Source: Akebia trifoliata (Eukaryota > Streptophyta > Magnoliopsida > Ranunculales > Lardizabalaceae). Taken from it: DNA of 64,000 nt. The notes below the pieces were generated by a model, which was not told the origin of the DNA, made no database searches, and was given only the letters and a program-made list of their open reading frames with translations. The translations under genes were made by a program, and so were the position numbers. The stretch is from contig CM030706.1 in assembly GCA_017979445.1 (NCBI GenBank), forward strand, positions 32,443,330 through 32,507,329, given 5' to 3'. Each line of letters starts with the position of its first letter. Positions within the stretch are counted from its first letter, which is position 1. Positions 29,723 to 44,700 of the stretch are shown here, piece by piece.

Positions 29723-32700
29723 CTCCTTGGGTAAGGACACATTGCTTATAATCTCCCAATTCTCATTTTCCAAGTGTAACAGTTCAACCTCCCCATTATC
29801 ATAGATGACCTATCAATTGCATCACAATTATAAATAGTATCAGAGAATTCAGATCGCCCGCAAAATAAAATAAGCAAGCCAAGTAATGAATGCATATTAA
29901 AATAATATAGTTGAAAACTCACAAACATTAGAGGAAAATAATGGCCTACCTTCACAATAAAAATCAATCAAAAGCAAATGATGGTAAAAAAGGAAGAGAA
30001 CACAAAAATAATACCAATTTTACAAAAAAAAATTAGTTTTAAAACAAGAGGACACTACATAAGCTATAAGAATTTTGCTATTGTAGCTTGAGAAAAAAAA
30101 CCTTATTCATAGAAAGAATAGTAGAAAACCAAAACAGTCTAGAGCCAAGTAGAAGAGAACAAATAGAGGACGAGAAGAAGATTAGGGAGAGAGAGAGAGA
30201 GAGAGAGAACTGAACACAGTAAAAGAACTAAGGTTCAGCCACTCCTCCTATATATTAAATAAACACCAAATAAAATGTATGTGGGGCTCACATACATAAC
30301 ATAAGAAGCCCACCATGAAAGCCCTAGGGGCTGCTGTCGCACAAAACAGAAACTCCTAAGAATAATTACCCTTTAGGAGCTAATTCAATTCAACATCTAA
30401 AATATTAAAATTCGTTTTGGACAAAGCCTGAAACATTCCAATCTAGGGTGCCATCCCAAAAATATTTAAGCAACACTGTCCATTTATTCATTGGTCTTCG
30501 ATTTTTTATCAAGGTCTTTTTCTCATTCTGTAACCAGTGATACCTGGTTCAACATTGTCCTTTTGTTCATTTGTTTGTTTTGTTTTTTTCGATCAAGATC
30601 TTCTCATTCTTAGGTAAAAACAAATGATACCTGGGTGCAGGTAGAAGTGTTCCGTACAAGTATGGACTAAAGCATGAAAGTAGCTGAACCACCAGACATC
30701 AAAGCTACAGGAACACAACTAGGTGGTAAAGTTTTAATCTATAGTCCAGCCCTAACGTTCTGACCTTCAAAAAGTGGAAACATGTCACCAAAGAAATCCA
30801 TGGAAATCCGATACAACTTTTACCAACCAACCAAAAATCTAGGGGGGGATATATAACAAACATTCATCGATATTTGTATCAATGAGAACATAACAAGCAC
30901 CCTTGTTTTTCAATTGATACCCGGTTGCAAGCAAGCTCATTCATTCTCTCGACCAAAGAAAAAAGTTACCAAAGAACAACAAGGCACGCATTTCCACAAT
31001 CACTAGATCCGTTAGATGGGGTGGGGTGGAGGATGTTACCACCAATAATTTACAAATTGCTTCCCCATTAGTGTATGGAGTGCAGGAAAGCGGCTCCCTT
31101 AGGAACATTTCTCCTTCTTAGTTTCAATCTAACCCCATATAACAAATTTTTCAAAAAAGGATACTTAAGTCTAAGTATACCATTCAACAAAATATTTTCA
31201 TAGAAACCTTGCAATTTTATACCTAGAATTTGATTACTCTGGTAGAAATTTACTATTAACCTAAATATTTCATGAAATGAAAAATGATTTTCATCGAAAT
31301 ATATACAAAAGAAACTATGGGGTTAAATATTGTGTTGGACCTAATGGAAATGAAAATATTTCAGTATATTTCCTGGAAATATGTTAAAATTTTATATTAT
31401 AGTGCTAGGTAATAGTGATGGGGTAACGAATTATTCAAAATGAAAACCTCAAAATCATGTTTAAAATTTGAATTGAAAATAATGATGATTATTTTCAAAA
31501 CAATAAAACAGAAGAGGTGACTTTGGACAGAGTATAATGGAGGAACATGATTTGTTTAGGTGAGCCCAATCTTTAGGATAAGGCCTAGATGATGATGATT
31601 TTCAAAAAAATGTTAAAATAATGGTGCTAATTGAAGCATTCACTCAAACAAAAAATAATACAAAATAACAATGTCAGCGACCATTATAACAATCGCTATT
31701 TACCATTATCTATGTAAATAATATTCAATATCAACAATGAAATGGGTCTGTAAAGTTATTTTCTTCAAAAAGGGTCTCAACCACCTCATGGCTCATAGAA
31801 ATATCATTGTCAACGTCCATTTTACTTCTAAAGCAAGTAAGGAATCTGTGGACCACCTGCTCCTCTATTGTCCTTTACCTTCATCAATGTGGGCTCATTT
31901 TTTATTTTTTTTCAAATTTGGACAAGTCCTTGCTTTATAGCTAGTATTTGTTTCTAGCAGGGAGTGCCATGCATTGAGTGTAAAAGGATGTCTCTGAAGT
32001 ATTGCTCCATTTGTGATTTGATAGAGTATTTGGAAGAAGCATAAGAAAAGAGTCTTTAGAGCTTGTGAGGTACACCAAGAAGAGATTATTACAGCTATCA
32101 AAGCAAGCCTATTCTTTGGGAGCAAGCTCCATGAAAAATTCAAAGGGGTATTTAAGGATTTTGTCTACTAGTGGTACTCTTTGATATCTAGGGAAAAATA
32201 GGATTATTTGGTGGGGGTCATAGTGGTCAGAGGGAGTTTGCCTTGTAGGAGTGGGATCCCCACTAAATTGTTTGTTTCACTTTCATCTTTGGTTTGGTCT
32301 CTCTACCACTATAAGAAGCTAGTGATGTGGTATCCCTTTATTTTATTTATAATTAAATCAATTGCCTCTTAAAAAAAGTCACTAAAAATTTTATATTCCC
32401 TCATCATTATTTCTAAAACAATCAAAAATAGAGCCAAAAAAAACGTGATTTTTTTTAAAAATGACGCCCTCACAAATCACAATAATGGTAGATATTAGCA
32501 AATGTCCCCCCATTCATCAACCACCATCGATGTTGTAAAGGTTTTCTTATAACAAAAAACCCTACAAAGCTCCCATAGGCTGCAGGTGCTTGTTCCAGAA
32601 AAAAAAAAATTCACAAATGAACCAAAAGCATAATGCCAAACTAAATTCAATAAATAAAACTAGCCTCTTGATTATATTGATAAAAATTATTCATAGAGCT

Positions 32701-35700
32701 TCACATAAATCTTAAATCTTGAAACTTCATCTACTATGAATCTTTATCCTAAGACAACCCAATGAAAATAAAATTCCTACAGTTACCTTATATCCATAAA
32801 TAGGATGGAGATAAAGTAACATGATTTTGCGGGACCACATGGATACAAGTTGAGGGTTGCTTTTTAGGGAGGATGATCATCACCAAAAATCAGCTCATTC
32901 TAAAACTTACATTCCTATCATAGTTGGACTACAAGTTCAGAAATTTTGGGATATCCTTTTCACCTACAAGTCAACATTTGGTAACTTTACATGCTTCATA
33001 ATGGGTTGATTTTTGGTGAAGAGATCATCCTCATCAAGAATCAGCCTCATCTCCATGTCGGCCACAAAGATCCATGTAAATAATTCTGTACAACACCGTG
33101 CAAGTTTATTCCAAACCCATTATATGTATATAGGGTCATGTTCAGTGCCCTACGTGTTTTATCTTACATGAGTTAGAGGTTTTGGAATGGGCTGATTTTT
33201 GGTAGGATGATCTCTATGGTGAGGAGATCATGCTCACCAAAAATCAGCCCATTCCTAAACTTCTAACCCCATCAAAAGTGGTTTACAAAAAATGGACGGT
33301 CCACGATTATTTAATTTGTAAACATGGGACTAGAAGTTTCGGAAAGAGCTGATTTTGGGTGAGGATAATCTCCTCACGATAGAGATCATCCTCACCAAAA
33401 ATCAGTCCATTCCAAAACATCTAACCCATGTAAGACAAAACACATGGGGCCAACCATAGAGTAAAACGTAATATATATCTATATATTATAAATAAAACAC
33501 AATGGTGAATCCCACTTCCTTTATTCCCCACATAAAGAGGGGTTAAGATTTAATATCTCTAGGAATCTCGATGACAACTTTTAACTTTATTGTCTTTCCT
33601 CCTCTCTTCCCTTCCAACACTGCACTTCAATCCTTCTTTTCTCTTCTACCTCCCTTTCCACAAATATCCCTCCAACTTTATTGTCTTTCCTTTACTATCC
33701 CTTTTCCAATAATACCCTTCCAAATTAAATGTCTTTCCTCTTCTCCCCCCTTAACCTCAAAGAGGATAGATGTGCCGGTAGGCACGCATATATATACCAA
33801 ACATATTATGCCAAAAGGCACGTAACTCAAACCAAATGAAATGAGCCAGTCTATATAGCAAGTCAAATGCACATCCACATGGAATTGATCACCGTAGTAC
33901 AAAACCAAACCTATGGGCTAAAGTGACTTAAACGATACTTGAAAGATTGCATGGTTGATAGAAAAGAGAGAAAGAATCATTCGAAACTTTTTCCCAGAGA
34001 AGTTCTAGGTCATAGATTCCTTCCACCACTCCATTCGCCAAAATTCTTCCAAATATTGGTTAAGAGTGAATGAATTGGAAGAAGATTCATCCAAATTATG
34101 ATTGCTGAAAAGTATAGGACAGCATACTATTATAATGTAAATCGTAGGATATCAAATTATTAATCGGAATAATGAATCTTTTTCCATGCTTGATCCTATG
34201 ACTGCATTAATACCAGACCTAACCACATCACCAATAGTTTTCCAATATTTTCATGGTGGGTGTCCATGGATTTGAATATCAACCACAGTTTCAGACTTCC
34301 AATAGCATTGACTATTTCACTATAGTCTCAATATGTTAATACTTAATAGTAAGCAAATAACACACTTGTGGAGAAACAAATAAAACAAGCAAGCACAATG
34401 AAATGACCAAACCACTTTTCACAGAAATAGTAAATGGAGTGGCCAAGGAGAAAGAAAATGCAAAATCAACAAAATAACATCAACTAATTTAGCACTAGTA
34501 GTACAAGGGGAATCGTTGATAAACATTGCTGATTCAAATCAAATTATTCAATATAGCTTTCTTGGTATAGATGCTATAGAATAGAAAGCTAAAAAATAGA
34601 TGGAAATAAATTGTTTTGTGTAGAATAGCCCAATGGAGTTGCAGTATTCTAGATTTTTCACCAATGGCAAACCTATCAAGAAGATGAGAGTGCAAATCCA
34701 AAACATTGTCTATTGAATTCTTTCAGAAATTTACCTTGTGAGAACTGTTTTGGGAATCAAATCCATCAATAGTACCTGAAGAAAAACTGAACGAAACCAG
34801 AATAGTAAGAAATATATAATTATTAAATTGTTCAGTACTTTGGCTCATTTAGTTATTAACCCTCACCACTTATCAACTGGAGACCATAATCTGATACGCT
34901 GTCCAATTTGCGCCTCACCCATATCTTCAACTACCTAGGCATTTCATTAAATTACAGCAAGTTAATATTGTAACTTCTAAGGAGATTAAACATTTCTATT
35001 CTAGGCCTTGGAAACACAGTATGTGCATACCTTCAAGTTGGAATGATTTCTAGGACCAACTTTGGAAAAATTTTGAGGTTCAGCAGCAGTTCTTCTCTTT
35101 GTTGTTTTCTTGTTATTTTCTTCCAAAGAAGCACGGTTTATTAAATCTAACTCCTGGACTGAAACCCGAGACTCAGATAATGAAGGTTTCGTAATTACAG
35201 AACCACAAGAAGAAAGTTGATCTCTTCCTAGGTTTGGTTCAGTACTTCCTGTTGCTCCCTTTTTATGCTTATAAATAACAGAACTCTCGCAAAGTACTTC
35301 AACCGATCCAGAATCACTGGGAGATGGGGCCCGTTTACTTTTTCCTCTATTATTGACTTTCCGCCGTTTAGTTCTATGGGATTCCGTTCCCTGCACATAA
35401 TTATTCTCATTTTCTTCTTTTCTTCTGCTCTCTAGCTGATCAGCTTGCTTGTTCAATGGGAGATTCATAATAGTGCGCTTCATACCATCTAACTGTAAAC
35501 CATCCTCTTGAAATTTTTTACCTCGTTTAGCTGGAGGGCTACTTGGCTGATGTATCAAGAGAAAGATACCGTTAGGATCAAGGTTTAAAATATCTTAATG
35601 AGAAAAAATGATAAAGTATCGGTTGATACATTCGATACAAACCGATACATTCTCGAAACTTTGAATGTTTCGGGGGCCAATGTTTCATATTGGGGCCTTG

Positions 35701-38700
35701 GCGAATACCAATACCGCGATACGTATCGACCGATACATTCCAACATTTTAAAGTTTAAACCATGGTTAGGATAACAAGAGCATAACGGAGCAAAAGCAAC
35801 AACAAGGTTTCTTGCAACCCACCCGAGCAGCTTGGGAATCAAATGTGTGGAGGACCCTCTCAATGAAATTCTCATCAAAGGGAATCCCAGTGGGGATGCT
35901 CAAATTTGCCTGCACATGCCAAAGAAATGAAACTTTATTTTTTGGGCAATTTCCAACAACCGATGTTGCAATAAGTCATACATGGTATCTGAAAGATAAC
36001 TTGCCTCGTCACTATTTTTATTGTGACTAACTTTATAGAATGATGATGGAAGCAAAACCACCCCAGGAGTACGTAATGACGACATGCTGTCACGACTTAG
36101 TGATTTCACAATGAGCATACCAATGTCTGCTAGAATATGCAGCTTCTGTAATAGAACAAAGAAAATTATCACGCTATCACAAAAATAAAGGCTCAAGAAA
36201 CAGAATTCCTTAATGCAAGATCCAGTAAACGCACAGGAGTTGTATGAACATCTTCAGCGTCCTCAGCCTTTCTAATAGCACGAAGAATACTCAATATATA
36301 TGTCAGGGTGTCATTGACAACATTCTTACTGCCATCAGCAAAACTAGCATTGACCAATGCTTGCAAGGAGAAAATCAGTGGACTGCGAAAGAGGGAGAAA
36401 AATAATTGAAATTTAGCATATCGATCGGATATTTGAATATTGGTTCAACAAGAAACATCATTGGTCAGATATTTATATGCTACCTGCAAAATCTAGCATA
36501 AATCTCTTCATCTTCACAATCTTCATGAGGAAAACCTGGATCATGAGCAAGAACATGGATCAAGAACACCAATATGTATTCTGGGTTGTTCGTCATTGTT
36601 TCTCCTTGATCCTGCACAGTAGAATTGTCGCGGATTCGAGCTTCTTTGCTGTGCTCTTTAATAAATTCTTCCATATACTTCAAGGACTAGGACAGATGAA
36701 CAGAGTAAATCAACAAACAGGTAACACTTGTTTAGAAGTGTGATTAAATTAGAGATCTTCTATTGCCACACCAACAACTTACTAACAGCACCCCAAGACG
36801 TGTGTTAATTCTATGGTGATTTACATATGAATTGGGGTGCTGTCAGCAAAAGTTGGTGTGGCAATAGAATCTCTCTTAAATTAACAGAAAAGATGATTCA
36901 TAGTTAAAGAGCATAATCCTACATCAGCTTGCACGTCTTTGAAACAATCAGGTGAAGCTAAAGCAAAAGCACAAGCATATTTGCTAGGTATAGCATGATC
37001 CTTCAATAGCTTATGTATTTTATCTAGAAACAATTTGCGAACAAGAGATGAAGGATCCTGCAGAAACAAAGACAGTAACATAAATGTACAGAAAATGCAG
37101 CAAATCAATAGATTACAGGAACAAACCTGATTAGGTAGGATCAAATCCGTTCAATTTAAAATTGAAATCATTAGGAAACAAATACAAACTGAGCAAGTAA
37201 AATGCAAAGAATTTCATTCAAGTTGGTCTCACAAGGATTTCTGAAGGTATCATGTGTTGAATGATAATTAACAGCCATACTTGCAGATTTTAGCTTACCT
37301 ACTTAAAGAATTGGTTTGGAAGAATAATCAAAATGTAAACTGCTCTGTGAAGATCCCTTCTTATGGATGCAGTGGATTTACATGTACTAGACAAGGATTA
37401 GCCACCCACAACAGATGATCTCCTTTCTAACTTTCCTGTTGAATTATTGACCAGAGCCTAACCATTTATCTCCTCGAAGGAAAAAAAATTCTATTTAGGC
37501 TTGCAATCCAAAAGAAGGCTTGAGAGGACAGATCAACAAGTTGATCTTCGAGAATGATTTTAGATAATCAAATGACATTTGTGCTGATAAATTTGGGGGT
37601 CCAACTCAAAACCAATTGGCAATGAGTGGAGAGCCCCACGATCTTATAAGGAGAGAGACGAGGTAATTTGTGTCCGATGTGGAACTAAACTCAACATACC
37701 CCCGGACGTGTAGACCGGATTGGGTCAAAGCACGTGGAGATATGAACTGGGTGACGTGGAGAAGAGAATTGGCAATGAGTGGAGAGGCCTAGGATCTTAT
37801 AAGGAGAGAGAGAAGGCAATTTGTGTCCGATGTGGGACAAAACTCAACATGCGCATCCACACAGTTGCAACAGCAGCCGAGAGATAAGATGTAGACATAT
37901 CTATTCCTAAATTTCTTACGTAATAATGGTAGAAATAAGAATTGCACAATAGAACATTGATGGGTGTGCATGGAAAATCGATACGGACCGCAAGGTGTTT
38001 AAAGAGGCAAACAATGATCTTTCTCGTTGAGATATACAGAGATCATGAGACAAAGCATGACTTTACATTTTAACATACTTTCATAAGATATACAAAAATA
38101 TTCACAGTTCAAAGGTTACATGAAATTTGCTGAATATAGGGGTTGCATACGTCTGGGTAACATAGATGCTATCTATATAGGTTCCCCCAAAAGTTCAAAC
38201 AACTCTCGATCAATTGTTTCATAAAAAAATATAATTTTTTTGAGTAAAAATGTAAAATCTTCAAAATTGGAAAGATAAATATGAGACCACAAGGAAACAC
38301 ACACCTCCATATATGATTGTTCTTACCATGTTTTCATTTTTCTTTTAAATTTTATGTGTGTAAATAATATTATTATTAGCATGTAAATGTGCAAATCTGA
38401 CTCTCAAAGTCTCATAAACCTGTTTTGCATGTGCTGGACACTTGTTATCTTGCTTTTCTTATGCTTAATAGATATTGTTGTATCGCAATGAGTTCCAATT
38501 ATGTTCTCATGTTTTTAGAACCTTGAGAATAAAGTATATACAAATGAAAAGAATAAAAAATAAAAAATAAAAAATAAAAATAAGAACATAGGGATTTCAT
38601 GGGGTATTGATTATCTCCCTCCAATATGACTTGGCCTTTCAATAATCAAAAGTAATATTTCTAAATAACAAGCCACCCAAATGAAGGAATCTGGGAAAAA

Positions 38701-41700
38701 AGATGATAGAACGAGACTTCAATGGTTGTCTTCTTGCCAATCCTGGGCTGGCCACAGGGATAAGAATGGCATTATTTTGAAGGTTACCTCTACATCAGAC
38801 CAACAAGCATCAATGAAGAACTGAATTTTTTCAGACTTCTGTTCAGTCCCTCTACTGTAGAATAATACCCTTATTACTAAGAGGAATAAGGAAATACAAA
38901 GCATAGCTACTGTTATAATGTATGACCCTCAGGTAAACCTTAAGTAAACACATTTAGTATTCTAATATTTGAATAACTATGGAAACTGTCAGATAGTAGA
39001 CAGACGATAATAAAAACTACTAACAACAGAATAATAGGACATTGGAAGTAGCTTAAGTGGCGTGAAACAACTTTCTGCTAGTTTATATTCTCAAAAAGAC
39101 AAAAAAGGATCCAGGAGTACCACTGATTATCAAATGATTTCGTTTTTTTTAAATTGTGTCCAAACAATCATCATTTATTTTAGGTCACCATACTGATATT
39201 GTTTCTGCTTATTTATTATGCGGCTTCGTCAAACATGACTATGATTTGCATACCCTAGCCTTCAGAATTGTGAAGCGAAAGATCTGGGATGGAATATGCA
39301 AATCCCATCTTCTAGCAAGCCGAAGAACAGACTTCGCAGCAGCTAACCTGATGTGAGCTTTGTCCCTTTCACTGCAAGACACAATATCCACAATTCACAT
39401 AAGGAAACAGTAGAATCGGTCCTTTAATCTGAGAAGTACGCAAATAGAGCTTAGGCCAACATTGGAAATAGAACATAAATGAGCATACAAAAGTTCTGAA
39501 CTGTCAAACTTATTCATTCTATGTGTAGTGTATATGCAGATAGCAACCCATCTGCACATGGTGCATTGTCAAAGCTTTTGCTTTGACATCCATAGCTTGT
39601 GATGACCTGACAGATCATCACAAATCCCAGGAAATAATGCAGTTATATAATGATGTAAATACCTAAACTCTTATAGAGATGAGGAAATCCATTATTGCTA
39701 TTAGATCTGGAATGACAAAAAAAAATATAGTATAGATTGGAAGTATGCTCAAATCCGAACTTATCTCAAAAACCCAAAATATCGAAATACTTGTTGTGGG
39801 AACCACTTGTCAAAGTCCAGTTATTGGAGCTTGAAATACTTAACAAGGGCCAAATCATGAGAAACCTCCAAGCAAACCTCGCCGTGGGAGGAAGAATAAA
39901 TTTATGCTGTAATTTTAACAGAGGCCACAAAAGTCTCGAGTTGGTTTGTGTCATGATCCAAGTAGAAGTGTTTGTCAACAGATATATAAGTGAATAAATC
40001 TTTGGTGCTTATTACCAAGAATGATGATTAATAATTAAAACATTGAGTTGAATCAGGAACGCCATTGAATAACTAATTTGAGAAATTAAGCTGTCCAAAT
40101 ATCTACTTTAGTATAGACACCATACCTTGAGATTATATCATCTGAAATTTCACCCTCTGGTAGTATCTTTAATAAAGTGATCAACAAATCCTTAATTTGA
40201 TGTCTGACCTGAGTTCTTTGATTCGGCAAGAAGCTCTTGACAAGTGTTTTCAACCCATAAATCTGTACATGGTCAACCATTGGGACAAAAGAAACCAAGA
40301 TGAGCATTACTTCAAGTTATAAGTTCAATTTATAAATCGAACAAAATTAGCATTCGCATACTCATGCCCAGGTATATGTATCATTAATTTGGTACTGGAA
40401 ACTAGGATACAACATTTCATTTCCAAGAATCCAAAACATGGATCCAGGTAAGCGTATCCCTTCCAATATGTCGACATATGCTTAGCTTTTCTAGGCAAAC
40501 ATTCTTCAGTATTTTCTAAATGATAGATGTAGTAAAACTTCTAGTATTGCAAACATTTCTATAGCAAGTTTGCTTCAATTATTATAGGTTTTATTGATGA
40601 AGCGAATAAGGAAATAATTAGGAGTTAAGAAAACAAGTAATAGTACCGGTATCGCATTGTGTTGTGTGTATTCATGGTTGGGCTGAATTCAAAATTTCAA
40701 CCTTTGCTTCTCACATCAGTAAACTCATGGTCATTGAACGAATGATCTCATTGTTAAGTCTACCAAGATCGAAGATCGGAATATAGTGCCTTTCGTAGAG
40801 AATGATGGGGTAAGATCATTCACACAGAACCCCATCAGACCTTTCCCAAACATTTGTGTCAGTAAATGAATCTAATTCTTCAATTCAATTCTGTCTAAAC
40901 CCATGTTTTATTAATTCAGGTGTGTTCGTATTTTCCCCCATTACCTCAATCCACATTCTTTTTGGCCTTCGTTTTACTCTTTTAAACCTCCAACTTGCAT
41001 ATACCTTCTAACTGGGACTATAATCAGCCTTCATTGCACATGACTAAACCATTGCAATCCACTAATTCATCTCAGCAGCCTCCTAATATCTAATACACTC
41101 AATCTATGCACATTTACTTTCTTGATTGCCAAATATTCAACTCCACAAATTCTCATAGCCAATCTTATTGTCATCAAATAAATTATCTTTATTTAAGTTG
41201 AATGCATCAGTCACACAATACTCTAGAATCAGCCCTTCCCTTTAATCATCCAACACCAATTCTATGGACAACCACCCCCCAATTTCCTCATCCTTATGGA
41301 GAATAAACTGCAGCAAAAATGGTCTCTTTGGGTATATCATGACCATCAAATTTTCACTTATCCTCGCTCATTACTAAAGTTGCACTCCACATACTTTTCC
41401 TTGGTTCTAGTTATACGAACGTCCGTCCTTGATTCAAAGCAGTTGTAACTAGGAACACATTTTTCTCAACATTATCTCACACAAGTCACATCTCTCTTAT
41501 AAATGTTGTTAATAAGCCTGTGTCAAGTACGTTGCCACATGCTTTTCTAAGTCAATGAAACCATGTCTAGATTCTTCCTCATGTTCCTAAACTTTTCCAT
41601 CATTTGTTTATAAAAGAGATTACTTCAATTGCTTAACTTATCATCATAAATCTAAATTGGTTCGTTGATATCTTTGTTTTTCGTTTAAATCTTAGTTCCA

Positions 41701-44700
41701 TCACCCTTCCATAAAATTCATATTGTCTCATGAGTGTTATGCCCTAATAGTCCAACTTTGAATTACTCATAAGCTGTAGTTTGGGGTTTTCATTAGCAAC
41801 CCTGAAGGAAAAGAAACATGTTGAAACCTGATATGAGGGTTTTCCCCCACTATTTCCACCTCTTGGAAATAATTCTTGTAATGGGTAAGTTGTACATATG
41901 GTTTTAAAACCTAGTATCATGTCTCGTCTCGCCCCCCACCAATACCGAGTTGACTCGTCTGAGTCACCTTGCCCTACATGAGTCAAAACATTTAAATCAG
42001 GTTAAAATTATTTATTAATATATACTTATATTTAAATAATTATACTTTTCCTTACTATAAGGCAGATTACACATGCTCATTCACAATTTTTTCATATACA
42101 ACATACATTTAAATCACTAATATATCAAATGAGTCATCTCACACAACTCAATGTGCTAGATTATCCACATTAACTATCTCGTGTGATAACTCCTAAGATC
42201 GGGATGACTCACTCAAGTCATTTTGGCCTTGGATGATTTAAAAATCACGCTCTCCTGGTAGCTTTCTCCCACACCCTGGATGTGTTTTCCCGGAGAAAGG
42301 ACCACCCATATATAAAAAGGGTAAAATTGATTCCCTTTGACTAATTTCCCCAAAAGTTGTAAAATTGATTCTCCCACACCTTGGTTGTGCATTTCTACCT
42401 ATGTACAATCAGCCAAAAATAGGCCCAAAATCCTAAACATTTGAACTTTATTTTTGAAGTAGTTTCTTGTATACCGGTTAGTTTTGTATTCAATACAAAC
42501 ACGTGGAGCCAAAGCTCAGTGTAACATATCATCTCAAATCACAGTGGCCAAGATATCTTGGTTTTTGTCCCACCGACTAAAATAATACCCCATGTCATTG
42601 TCCATTTCTGCCTCAACAATTGGCTTGTTTTGTCATGCTGTCTCAATTGATGCACCTAGGTTTTCAAACTTACCAAGATGCACAGATTTTAAACCATTTC
42701 TAGAGTAACCAGGCGTTAGCTATAACTTGATAATTGAAAAGACGTTCAACTGTATTTTACTAATGAAAAGAAAAAGAATAGAAAGAAGAAAAGGGAGGCT
42801 GAACTGACCATCCCAAGAACAAGCGCCAAAGTAAACACGGAACACCCAAACCAAAGAAAGGTTACACACCCTATCTCATCTTACAAGGAAGTCTTCAAAG
42901 AAAATCACCCTAAATTCTTTGAACAGTCCCCCTCCCCAAAAAAAAAAAAAAAGTGGCAATGATTGAGATGATCAACTCCTAGATCAAATGTTCCTTCTCC
43001 TCAAAGACACAACTATTTCTTTCCTTCCAAATGCACCAGCAAATTGCAAACACCACATGACTTCACAAAATGCGCTTCGATGCAATGAATGAAGACCCCC
43101 AAGCCAACCAACCTTCAAATAAAGAGCCCATAAAAAGAGGAAAAGTACCTAAAATGACGAACATGGAAAGAAAGTGTGATATCCATCAATTCTCTGTCCT
43201 CTTTACACATAAAGCAAAATTTTGGGGCTGGAAAACCTCTTCTAATAAGTTGATCCATAGTGTCTAAAATCCCTAACACCGCTGACCAAATAAAGACCGA
43301 CATCCAGGAGAAAACCTTCGTACCCGATGCCAAAGATGTTGGAGAGACAAGATTCCTTGCTGGAAGCCCAGCTAGAAACATATAACGCACAGATAATACT
43401 CCCTCTCGAGATCTTTCCCAAACTCAACAGTCTTCATTGTCTAAGAACATTCACATTCCAATGTCCACTCTGTCGCTAAATGTGGGGTATAGAGAAATCT
43501 CTTGTGCAGGGGAACTCTACACCTCCAGTTTTTTGTACATCTGGTGCAAATACATTCCAGAATTATAATCCTAAATCTAAAGAGGAAAAAAAAGTAGGAG
43601 AAAGGGATGGCTTGACTGATTTCTCAGTCAAATGCAGTTTCAAAAATTGTGGTTTGATCAGAAGCATATATCTCAACATCCGACCATTGGATTGGTTTGA
43701 TTTTTTTTATATGACAGTTCTAGAATTCTACCATCAGTGCTAAAAGTATCAAATCAATCAAAGTAGGGGGAGGGCACCATGATGAAGCCATATGATTGCT
43801 GGTTTCTCCAGATTTTATTCAGAATCTTGGATTTTAGTTTATGATGGAATTTGAAGAGAAATTTAGGCATTTAAATTTTAAGATAACAGCCATTTAGTGT
43901 ATTTTAGTTTATATAATTAATGCTTCATCTGGGAATTTATTAGCATTGACTTACATTGGACTAAATGTGTGATATTGGAAATGTATGTTGAACACAAAGT
44001 AAATATAACTTGGGGAGTGTTTGGTTCAGATTCTAGAATTTGATTTTGGCACATAATCGGATTTTGAAATCCGATGCATTGTTTGGTTCAGATTATCAAC
44101 CTGATTTTTTTCATAATCAGGAACCAAAATCATGGAGAATCAGAAACCATTCTCAGACCGTTTCTCCTGATTCTCAAAGACTATCATCCACTTATGACGA
44201 TCTTGAAATACATTTTGCAACAACAACAATAATAGTATTCATAATATAATAATATAATTAATTATAATTAATAACAATACTAGGTGTAATAATAACAAAA
44301 ACAACAATCATATTAATAATAACTAATATTAATACATAACAACAACAACAATAGTAACAGTTTTTAAAATAAAAATACAAATAATCATAATTTTTTTGGG
44401 TAATCTTAATCTTAACATGTTCTTCAACATACAATTCACTTGAGAACTAATAGAAAATGACCTAAATATCATCTTTTTCAACTCTTTCCAAAAATCTTTG
44501 ATGTTTCTCTCAAAAATCCATTATCTTCAATCTCTGGGACATGTATTTTTACTCACATTTTCAATCTCAAGAAATGTAATTGGGTAATTACAGAATCAAG
44601 AATCAGGATCTACAATCCGAACCAAAACGCCCCCTTGGTCAACAAGTCTTACACTGGATTAAATGTATGACCTTAAAAATCTATGCTGACCGCCTAGTGA

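Noticed and set aside
30490..30640. Two similar T-rich blocks suggesting a CRISPR-like or tandem repeat structure
   Set aside because: There are only two imperfect copies, it is plant DNA, and there is no regular spacing; best seen as a decayed duplication.
35585..35810. Repeated GATACATTC / CCGATACATT words in a PDS5 intron, possible MITE
   Set aside because: The inverted copies are short and no terminal repeats or target duplication could be defined.
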